DNA from: Branchiostoma floridae
Lineage: Eukaryota; Chordata; Leptocardii; Amphioxiformes; Branchiostomatidae
Length of the DNA stretch: 64,000 bases
Assembly: GCF_000003815.2 (NCBI RefSeq)
Contig: NC_049981.1
Span: forward strand, 14,591,559 to 14,655,558
Direction: 5' to 3'
Shown one piece after another: positions 11,055 through 20,532 of the stretch. Made by a program: the position numbers and the translations under genes. Below the pieces are notes generated by a model. It saw nothing but the letters and a program-made list of their open reading frames with translations, did no database searches and was not told the origin of the DNA. Numbering within the stretch: the stretch's first letter is position 1; every line of letters begins with the position of its first letter.

Positions 11055-13711
11055 ATGGCCGCCACATCTGGCAATACACTTGTTTGTTTGGGCGTAGCGC
11101 TCATAATCGTATTTCACATGTCGGCTGTGAATACACAAATCCAGGCAACTAGTACAGCTACGTCAAGTCCAGAGCGAAAACCGAGAGAACTGGTGAGTGT
11201 AGTTTGTAAAAGTTTGGTTTAAGTTTGTTGATTCAATTGTTAACGTTACCTTCGCCAAAATGTCAAGGTTTAATGTTTTTGTCTTATGTCCCTATATGTA
11301 GGTCAACAGCATATAACTAGAGTAGCTGTAGATGTACGTTCATGATATTTGGTATTTGAGTAGCAGTTACAGAAACGAAGGTCCTGTTCGAAAATGGTTC
11401 ACCTGGCACTTTCCGCCGGCACTACAGTCAGGCGAGTGTGTTTGTGTGTGTGTGTGCGTACAACAGTGCTTGGATGGGGGACCAACCAAGGACGTCCGGA
11501 TTGCTGTAGCCTCACGAAGCTTTCCACGCAATCGTCTTCCGGGAGGGACGATAAACGAGGGTACCGTGCTCGAGGAGGTGCCTCGACCACGTTAAACAGC
11601 ATCACTACCCACACCTGGGGTACCTACTGGCTGCAAAATACACCCGATATAATTATTTAGATAGAAGATTACCCATTATCTATGTAAATTACTCCTTCAT
11701 TTGCACCAATCTCCGCACGAGTTATCCTCCTCTTGATCCACAACGTCAGACGTTGGGAATCATTAAGAGCAATGTCCATTATTCTATTTTTACCTTTGCC
11801 AAGAAGGTTATGTTTTGACTTTTGAGATGTATTTGTATAGTCCATGACCTTATTAAAGATAAAGTCTTTGATAAAGGCGCTAGCCATAATAATGACTATT
11901 TGGCGAAGGCATGTGTTTTGTGGAACTCTAGTTAATATTTGATTTTCATGCCTACACTTCAAGCAAGTGAGGGTGTTTAGTGACCCAGGTGTCTCGACTT
12001 TAGAAAGCAACGCATGTAAAAGTAATGAACAGACTTTCCTTCGAAAGTAATGGCCGCTAGAATCGAAAACCAGAACTTGGGTGTTGGGGTGGGGGTGGGG
12101 GGTGGAAGGTTATAATTCAAGCTTATTTAAAGGTGCATTTGTCATCAGTAGTGTATTTTGTGGTTCCAGGCGTTCTTTGACGTCACCATCGGCGGCGTTC
12201 CGGCAGGCCGGATAGTGTTCGAACTTCGGCTCGACGTCGTGCCGAGAACAGCCGAGAACTTCCTGTCGCTGTGCACAGGAGAAAAGGTAAACATGTTAAA
12301 CTTTACAACAAGCAAATACAGTTATATCTAGCTATTTCAGATGGAATATCTAGGTAGTGTCTGCGCCGACTTCACCAGAGCAATGCTTTGCACTGTATTT
12401 AGTTAGGTGCCGCAGCTGCAGTGAAGAATGTGTTCGCACACGTGACTGAATCTATGTCCCCCTCATCATTTTTACTGATTTGTTAAGTTTTATAGTTATA
12501 TATCTGCCGTAGTCGGATATGTAGTTATTAAGCTATACATGTAAATGTCATAATGAGCAAAATGGCTGGCTAGAAGTTTCTGATCTGTGACGTCAGACGA
12601 TCAGGACGAGGCCATTACGTCATCGGCCAGCGCGGAGGGAGAGAGGAGGAGAGCGCGAAGTTCAAACGTGTCTACAGGGTCATATTAGGCGGATCAATGT
12701 AAAAATTGACGTAAATCAACTTTTTAATGAGTAAACTACTGGAAAATAATGAATTTCTGATGCTGTCCTTTAACCCTCTAGCTCAGATTTGCCTATACGT
12801 ATTGCAAAGCATGGCGTAATTGCACCACTGCCTTGTGTTTGTCATTCTTTATTAGTGTGCATGTTTGCTTGTTGTTGTTTTTTTACTTAAGTTCCATGGT
12901 ATTTTGGTAAATGCATCTTCTCATTTCGGTATGATCTTTTTTCCTGAAGGGAATAGGACAAAGTGGAAAACCACTTCACTACAAGGGGAGCCGGTTCCAA
13001 CGGGTTATTCCAAACTTCATGGCGCAAGGGGGTGATTTCACAACTGAAGACGGAATGGGAGGTACAAGCTAGTTCATGGTTCGAAATACGCATGCGCAGT
13101 GTGATGAATGGTGGGTAATATATCTCGATTCTTTACGCATTGCCGGGAACCTTGAAGATTGACGTATTTCCCACAATGCCTCACATTGCACATGCGCCCA
13201 GCGCACTTCTTATCGCGAAGTAGCTTATTGTAGATGACATACCACTTAGTAGTTGCCATTAGGCAGTGCAATATTTTCTGTACCTGTAAGTGGCTCGATT
13301 GTAAATTGAAGACATACCAGAATAGAATGATCTAGGATAATGTGATCATAAAGAAAGAAGTAAACAAACAAACATATTTTTCCTCAGGTGAAAGTATTTA
13401 CGGGGAGGACTTTGCAGATGAGAATTTCGTGCTGAGCCACACGGGTCCTGGCGTGCTGAGTATGGCGAACGCCGGGCCTGACACCAACGGTTCCCAGTTC
13501 TTCATTACGTTCGTGGCGACCCCCTGGCTAGATGGAAAACACGTGGTGTTCGGGAGAGTTGTAGAGGGAATGGTTAGTGTTGTAATTTGAACTCCATCTC
13601 TTTTCTCAGTCTATATCTCTGTCTATAGATCCACCTTCTAATATCTATCCATTTGTAGCTCTCATACTCTGTAAAATTAGATTCTCTCTTTTCTGTTTAT
13701 GCTTCTTTCTG

Positions 13712-13759
<48 letters not shown>

Positions 13760-13990
13760 CCTCTATCTCTCTCGTCCTGGTGAGGCTTACTTTCATAAGT
13801 AGATAAAATACGTTAGTAATTTAAACGATCGCGAAAGTAGCTACAGACGTTACCCGATGCATCTTCTCATCTTGTGTCTATTTTACAGGACGTTCTGTAC
13901 CAGATCAAAGCTGTAGGTTCCCAGAGCGGTGCTACAAGTAAGGACGTCATCATCGCAGACAGCGGGCGTCTCAGTCAACTTCCTATTTAA
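11055..13990 (+). CDS. Cyclophilin-type peptidyl-prolyl isomerase, copy 1 (remodelled N-terminus)
   Basis: Exons 11055-11192, 12170-12286, 12950-13061, 13388-13572 and 13889-13990 give 217 residues in one frame with good splice sites. The enzyme isomerises Xaa-Pro bonds during protein folding. The domain starts at [18 protein letters not shown]. It has the extra loop of 'divergent-loop' cyclophilins ([12 protein letters not shown]), the catalytic [21 protein letters not shown], and [10 protein letters not shown] with the Trp linked to cyclosporin binding. The FHR of copy 2 is FQR here; the catalytic Arg is kept. The N-terminus (MAATSGN then [18 protein letters not shown]) lacks the cytoplasmic head of copy 2 and could be a signal peptide or a short anchor. 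The start ATG lies at the right edge of the 2.4-kb insertion, so initiation there is inferred. Secretory-pathway location is likely. Confidence 0.85.
11226..12120 (+). repeat. Repeat-rich extra sequence in cyclophilin copy 1 intron 1
   Basis: Absent from copy 2, whose intron 1 is only 313 bp. It contains two pieces of the interspersed element seen at 36398-36625: 'ttaccttcgccaaaatg' near 11246 and 'cctttgccaagaaggttatg' near 11793. It also holds a short (TG)n near 11440 and a G-rich run near 12080. Confidence 0.5.
13718..13756 (+). repeat. (CT)n microsatellite, cyclophilin copy 1 intron 4
   Basis: Near-perfect CT dinucleotide run upstream of the last exon. The same intron of copy 2 has a matching run at 18869-18912, so it predates the duplication. 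Confidence 0.95.
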
Positions 13991-14239
13991 AACAGTGTAT
14001 CTCATATTTGTAATAAGATACAAATACCAACATATAAGAACTTCCCAGCTAACCACCAGATATAAAAACCTTGTTATGTTTTCTATTGCTTTTCTTGTGT
14101 TTACTTTCTATTGTACTTTTAGTGTTTGGCCGCAAGGCCAGTGAAAAGCTCAGTTTTATCTTGCCTGCCCTTGACCCTGTCATGTAGCTTTACCATGCTG
14201 GCATTTTGTAAAATGTAAGGATGGCTCTACCAGGTTTTG

Positions 14240-14245
14240 AATAAA
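14240..14245 (+). promoter_or_regulatory. Poly(A) signal of cyclophilin copy 1
   Basis: AATAAA about 250 bp after the stop codon, at the same place as the signal at 19372 in copy 2. Confidence 0.75.
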
Positions 14246-14605
14246 ATTTTACAGTGAAAAACAATCTCATGAGAAATGTGTTTTTTTCAGTGTGTAAATA
14301 ATCACACTGACATGTCGATAAGGGTTAACGTTAGACATCCAGGTAGACCAATAATTGATACGTTCTCCAAAGAGCCAGATATCTTTCGCTATCTTCAACC
14401 ACTGACAGCGGATGAGTCTGAATACAAGTCTATGCAAATTTAATCCATTAATGGGTATCTGTATTACTAAAGAAAAAAATAAAGCAGCTCCTGTATGTTT
14501 TTCTTGTCCGTAAAACTTGGGTAGAAAGGTACGTAGTTGTAATCTGAAAACCGTTTCAAAACTGGCGCTTTCTTCTTGAGATATGAGTTAACCACAACCC
14601 TTTAG

Positions 14606-15010
14606 TTAAGTTAACTTTTTAGTTAAGTTAACTTTTCTGTAAATTATTTGATATTAAAATACCTCTGGATAGTTTTATGTTATTTTTCATTGTCGTCGTG
14701 TGAAGTATAAATTTCACATTGAGTTTGCGAGACGGTAAAAAAAAAAAAGAATCATATAGTTGACGTTGAAGCACTACCTCCTAAGAGTGGTTCCTTCTGA
14801 AGTGTTATGAAAAGTACCAGCAGATTGTTCCATTCAAAGGATGGGGTGTCTGCTTATACATATAAGTCTAAGAGTATGTATAGTGAAATTGTAAAAAAAA
14901 TGTGCGTTTTTTGTTCTCACTGATATGCTTTTGAATGTGCATTCATGATTGGTGAACTGTTACATGCTGTATATACAACAATGCTTGGGGAATAAATGCG
15001 TTTATAAAAA
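14606..15010 (+). pseudogene. Duplicated fragment of the SECISBP2L 3' region
   Basis: Near-identical to 6698-7085, including the AATAAA (14991-14996). It is non-coding here and lies downstream of cyclophilin copy 1. It marks the duplication breakpoint and may act as an unused poly(A) site. Confidence 0.8.
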
Positions 15011-15097
15011 TTCTTAAATTCTTCATTTACTGCTAATGAATACAAATATCGTCAACTGATATGTAACAATAAGTTAGTCAATTTGCAGTATGTTTTA

Positions 15098-15143
15098 AGA
15101 GACAGACTCCAAAATGCTTAAAAGTATTTTGGAGTCTGTCTCT
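15098..15143. repeat. Perfect 18-bp inverted repeat (hairpin)
   Basis: Arms 15098-15115 (agagacagactccaaaat) and 15126-15143 are exact reverse complements around a 10-base loop. The matching place in unit 1 (near 7175-7208) keeps the right arm but not the full left arm. Confidence 0.9.
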
Positions 15144-15149
15144 TCGGGC

Positions 15150-16990
15150 ATTCGATATTGAAAGGCCATGGGTTCTATTCCTGGCATTCAAACTGAAGCA
15201 GCAATTTAAGTACTGGCTAAACTTTGACTTCTCTTACTCCATATATAACAAGAGTTTGGATACCTCATATCTTCATGAATATGCAAATGACTTTCACATC
15301 TACATAATTTATTCTTGGTTGCATACAAAGTACACCTCAGAATGTTGACAGTCCAATTATTTACCACTTAGGAGAATCATGGCACTCTGCATTGATTATG
15401 CAAATAAGGGACGTGTTTACATAATTGGTATCTGTTAATATTCCACCTGTTACAAACTACGTATGTTCTCATGTATGAGTCCTATAATGGACGTTACATG
15501 TAGAATTTCCTCGTTACATATGCAAATGAAGTCCCAATTTGCATAATTTGCATTTTATTATGTACATATCGTACAAATGTAAGCTACATGCACACATAAT
15601 GCATGAGTAATGGAAGTCCGTGGAGCTGTATGAAATGGCAGAAATGAGCTTTTATTCTGCTTATTTGTGTAGAAATCCATGATAGTATAGGTAGGACATG
15701 CCCTTACGACGTTACATCCAGCAAGACGTGAATTTACACAACGCAGATTAACGTTATCCCTGTCACATAGGCGATGGGACAGAGCGACCATCCATTTCAC
15801 ATGGAACTGAGGGGCCATACATTTTGAATATTGTGAAGAAAGATTCTGGCACGGAAGGTTGTCCAAGGGACCATCCATATGCATTTCAGAAAATTTAGGG
15901 CATGGGAAAGGGACCCCCACTTTGCATAATTTAAGCTTCATTACGTAAATCTCTGTCTAAGCTAACTTTGTTCAGTTATTCTCCTTGATCGATTATGACA
16001 AAAACTCCCTGCAGTTCCAAAGCAAGCTGCCTGAGGGCCTAAACATATACCACTTCTTCCTTACATTAAAAGCTATCTGCCACCAAACAATCCAGACCAT
16101 AGCTCGTTCAGGTCAAAAGGTGCAAAAAACGGAAGTTCTACTGGAGTACTAAGGTCACATAGTAGGGGCCTTTACCTTCGTCTTCCCAACACCTACCCAC
16201 ATACCCTTAGTACCGTGGCCAATAGCAACAATTTGCAACACACCTATTTTTCTGCTCAACACACCTATTTCCTTAGGTGCTCGACCAGAAGTTATTGAGT
16301 TATGCTGACGGTCTACAAAAATCCGGAAACAGAATTTCAGAAACACGCAGGCACATCCAAAACAATATTTCCATTATCAATATTCATTGAGATAGAAATG
16401 GGCACCACACACACTTCAGTTTGGGAGCTCGAGGTACATTGTAAAAATGCGGTGGAAGGAGAAGGTTGGGCTCCACTTTCCGTGCCCTAGCTAGTCACAG
16501 TACGGTTAATCAACAGACCACTGCCCCTATGGCTTCGAAAAGTCTATTGGGTGTTTACCACACCCATGCATGCAGACATGCCATTGCTTCAAAGCCCTTG
16601 AGTTATATCTGTGAGATTGATTGAGGTATCCAAATTGTGTTAGCAAATATTAAGTAACTTATCAACAATGCTATTAAACTAGGCTGCGCCGCATTCTACA
16701 GCGTGTTAGAATTGTATCTGCCATACTAGGACTCCTACTAGGACTGAATACGACGGACCAAAGGAATTGTAACCAGCAAGGCATGAATTTTGTCGTTCAA
16801 TGGTGGCTATTTCGAACTGTGTCTTCGATTTACGTCTATCAAATAGGAAGTATTGGTCTATGTGTATGTAATATTGCCAAACTTTGTAACATATTTCAGT
16901 CTCGTGCATAGATTGACCACTGGATTTGTTGATTAATGACAGATCGCTTATTCTGTTAATAGATAGTCTCTTTTTTCTTCTTAAGCTTTT
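15150..16990. other. Non-coding upstream region of cyclophilin copy 2
   Basis: Copy of about 7210-8590 with an extra segment near 15600-16110. The open frames on both strands are not conserved between the copies. This region presumably contains the promoter of copy 2, but I see no clear core element. Confidence 0.5.
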
Positions 16991-17022
16991 TAGGGGCCCC
17001 CGGGATTGCTTCAACGTTTAAA

Positions 17023-18867
17023 ATGGCGGACGCAGAGAGCAACACTAAGAGTCCAACAAGCGATACGGAGAAGTCTCCACTGTGCACAAAGATAGAGAAG
17101 CGGGTATTTGCCGCAGTTGTTGTGGTGTTTTGTTTGGGCATTGCGCTCATAATCGGGTTTCAGATATCGGCTGCGAATACACCAGTCCAGGCAACTAGTA
17201 CAGCTGCGTCAAGTCCAGAACGAAAACCAAGAGAACTGGTATGTAAAAAATTGGTTTAAGTTTGTTGATTCAATTGTTAATATTTAACTTTCTTGCCCAC
17301 ACTTCAAACAAGTGAGAGTTCTATCACTTAAAGCCCAGTTGTCTAATATTTGCGACATTAGAAGGCAACACATGTTAAAACCTAAAACCGAGAAGCATAA
17401 CTTAAAGGAAAAGCTTGATGCAAGCCATGCATTGAATTTGAGGAAATCTGAAGTCATGCATTCAATTTGAGGAAATGTGTCTTGCGAGGTCAAGTCTATT
17501 TATCTAAAGGTACATTTGTCATCAGTAGTGTACAGTATTTTGTGGTTCCAGGCGTTCTTTGACGTCACCATCGGCGGCGTTCCGGCAGGTCGGATCGTGT
17601 TCGAGCTTCGGTTCGACGTCGTGCCGAGAACAGCCGAGAACTTCCTGTCGCTGTGCACGGGAGAACGGGTAAACAAGTTTCAACTTCACAACATGCAAGT
17701 ACAGCTATATCTTGCCATTTCAGATACGAAGTGATGGACGGTTGAGATCGGTGAATAACAAAATTCTTCACAAACAACTAGTACAGAATCGTTTGTCGGC
17801 CGGCGCCGCCTTCCTCAGAGCAACACCGGCTCCTTTGCACTGGAGTATAGGTGTCGCTGCTGCAGTGGAGAATGTGGTCCCAAATGTGACTAAGTCTATA
17901 TCCCCCTCATCAATTATAGAAGCAAATCTTACTATCCATACCGCCCCCTTAACCCTCTAGAGGCTGAGATCCGCCTATATTGCAAAACATTGCATAATCG
18001 CACCGCTGTCATTTGTTATAATTGTCTTCATTAGCGTGTTTGTTTGCTGTTTTTACTACACACTGTAGTTCCATAATGTTTTTCTAAACGTGTCTTGTCA
18101 TTTCGGTATGATTTTTTTTTTCCTGAAGGGAATAGGACAAAGTGGAAAGCCACTTCACTACAAGGGAAGCCGCTTCCACCGCGTCATTCCAAATTTCATG
18201 GCGCAAGGGGGTGATTTCACAACTGAAGACGGAATGGGAGGTATAAGCTTTTTCATGTTTTGAAATACGCATGTGTAGTGTGATGAATGGTGGTTAACAT
18301 ATCTAGATTCTTTACGGTCATCAAGTTTGGCATATTTCCCACAATACCTCACATTGCACATGTGCATACCGCACTTCTTATCGCGAAGTAGCTTATCATT
18401 AGGCAGTGATTTTTTTTTATATTGCTGTAACGTTACTCGTAAGCAGCTCAATTGTGAATTGAAGACATAAGGAGTACGGAATGATCTAGGATTTTATGAT
18501 CTTAAATAACGAAAGAAACGAACACATTTTTCCTCAGGGGAAAGCATTTACGGAGAGGACTTTGCAGACGAGAATTTCGTGCTGAACCACACTGGTCCGG
18601 GCGTGCTGAGCATGGCAAACGCCGGGCCCGACACTAACGGTTCCCAGTTCTTCATCACGTTCGTGGTGACCGCCTGGCTAGATGGAAAACATGTGGTGTT
18701 CGGGAGAGTTGTGGAGGGAATGGTTAGTGATACAATTTGAACTACGGCTCTTTTCTCAGTTTATATCTCTGTCTATAAATACACCTTGTAATATCTATCT
18801 CTTTGTAGCTCTCATCCTCTATAAAAAAATAGTTTCTCTCTTTTTCTGTTTATGCCTTTTTTGTCTG

Positions 18868-18911
<44 letters not shown>

Positions 18912-19127
18912 CTTCTCTCTCGTCCTGCCAGTGAGGCTTACTTTTATAAGCCGATAGCAAAAGTAACTACAGAAGCTATCCAATATGCGTCTTCTCTTCT
19001 TTCTTTTCTCGTGTCTATCCTACAGGACGTTTTGTACCAGATCGAAGCTGTCGGTTCCCAGAGCGGTGCTACAAGTAAAGACGTCATCATCGCAGACAGT
19101 GGGCATCTCAGTCGACTTCCTAGTTAA
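17023..19127 (+). CDS. Type II membrane-anchored cyclophilin (PPIase), copy 2
   Basis: Exons 17023-17238, 17552-17668, 18129-18240, 18538-18722 and 19026-19127 give 243 residues. ATG 17023 is the first in frame and opens [14 protein letters not shown], a short polar head with basic IEKR at about residue 25. A hydrophobic anchor follows ([19 protein letters not shown], about 28-46), then a Ser/Thr/Pro linker and the cyclophilin domain (about 73-243). Basic residues before the anchor predict the catalytic domain in the ER/Golgi lumen or outside the cell. Catalytic and substrate residues are intact ([34 protein letters not shown]), so isomerase activity and cyclosporin sensitivity are expected. 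Exon borders and phases match copy 1 exactly. This copy is closest to the ancestral form because its first exon is unbroken. Confidence 0.93.
18869..18912 (+). repeat. (CT)n microsatellite, cyclophilin copy 2 intron 4
   Basis: CT run with one TTC interruption, orthologous in position to 13718-13756. Confidence 0.95.
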
Positions 19128-19371
19128 AACAGTGTATCTGATATTTGAAGATACAAATACCAACATATAAGAACTGCCCAGCTACCCACCAGATATAAAA
19201 CCCTTGTTATGTTTTCTAGTACTTTTGTTCACCTTATGTTGTACTTGTAGTGTTTGGCCGCAAGGCAAAAAGGTGAAAAGCTCAGTTTTTTTTACCTGCG
19301 CTTGACCCTGTCATGTAGCTTTACCATGCTGGCATTTTGTAAAATCTAAGCATAGTTCTATAGGATTTCTG

Positions 19372-19377
19372 AATAAA
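19372..19377 (+). promoter_or_regulatory. Poly(A) signal of cyclophilin copy 2
   Basis: AATAAA about 245 bp after the stop codon, conserved with 14240 in copy 1. Confidence 0.75.
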
Positions 19378-19746
19378 ATTTCACAATAAAAAGCAACCTC
19401 ATGACAAATGTGTTTTGCAGTGTGTAAACTATTTACGTTAACGTTACACCGATACGTCGACAAGGGTCAAAAGGGTCAGACATCCACGTAGACCAATAAT
19501 TGATAGAGTCAGGTCTTTCAGGCCTCACTGTCTTTCACCAGTGACAGGAAATTAGTCTGAAGACAAGTGTATGTAAATGACTACTTCTGAACAAGAAAAA
19601 AACATTAAGTAGCTCCTGCATCTTTTTCTCGCCGGTCAAACTTGGCATCACGGTAGAAAAGTATCTTGGTACGTAGTTGTAATCTATATCTGAAAACGGT
19701 TTCCAAAACTGGTGTTTCCTTCTCGAGATAGGAGTTAATCCTAGCC

Positions 19747-19850
19747 ATAACCATACTTGCCAGTGTTATGGTTATTTTTAAAGCAAACAAGACGAGATAT
19801 GAATTAACTTTAACCCAAGCATAACCATACTTGCTAGTGTTATGGTTATG
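19747..19850. repeat. Twin hairpins (cataaccata...tatggttatg)
   Basis: Two near-identical 29-31 bp hairpins, 19747-19775 and 19820-19850. Their arms are ataaccata and tatggttat around an 11-base loop (cttgcYagtgt). They sit about 45 bp apart, exactly where homology to the first duplication unit ends. The rest of 19746-20432 holds nothing recognisable apart from a possible 5'UTR donor (ctcag/gtgagt near 20030). Confidence 0.8.
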
Positions 19851-20532
19851 TTTAGATCTAACATGACTATCGTGTGTTGTTGGGCCACCCTTCAAACACA
19901 GCAGTAGTTCCTGTGGTCCAACTTTACCCAGCTAATCTTTGCAAAATGTACCCTTTGTGTTCAAACTGCTTCGTCATCGGTTTTGAACTTTGCCCTTACT
20001 TTCCGAGTTGATAGCTATACTAGCTCAGGTGAGTGCGACCAATATTCTTTCTTGTTTTCTATATACAACGTATTTACGACAGTGATGTTTTCTTCGCATG
20101 CGTTCAACCAATTCGACCAAATACTATGTAAAGGTTGATCAAAATATAAACGAAAACATTGATCCCGTATCTGACATGACAGTGTAATTTTCCTGTACTG
20201 TACATTTATGTCTATATGGTGTGCACTTTAATTGACCTTTGTACAGCTATATCTTACACCATGCAACGTTAAACGTGTAACTTAGTTAGAATTTTGCAAG
20301 TCATGGCAGTTCGGTCCGACAACGCAATAAGCCTCCATGATAGTTTTTGGAAGGCGTTGAATGCCATTTCTAAATCATACAGTCCTAAGGAAAGAATCTG
20401 ATCAAACTTAGTTTGAAATCAAGCAGGTAGTAAATGAACCAAGGATTCATCTTTAAATTTGTTGTTCTTTGTTACATGCACTGCAATTCACTGTTCCTCT
20501 CAGCTATGTTGTGTCTTTATATATATACAGAC

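Larger units (their letters stand above)
6698..14605 (+). repeat. Tandem segmental duplication, unit 1
   Basis: Sequence from about 6698 ('taagttaacttttctgtaaa') is repeated from about 14606 in direct orientation with only scattered differences. Homology includes the AATAAA region, about 1.5 kb of non-coding sequence, the cyclophilin first-exon region, all later cyclophilin exons, and the flank up to about 14590. Unit 1 is longer than unit 2 mainly because of a 2.4-kb insertion at about 8685-11080 and extra sequence in its first intron (11193-12169). Confidence 0.9.
14606..19745 (+). repeat. Tandem segmental duplication, unit 2
   Basis: Second direct copy. It starts at 'aagttaactttttagttaag', where an agttaa microhomology repeats at the junction, and ends near 19745, where its homology with 14280-14595 stops. 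It carries the intact membrane-anchored cyclophilin gene. Confidence 0.9.
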
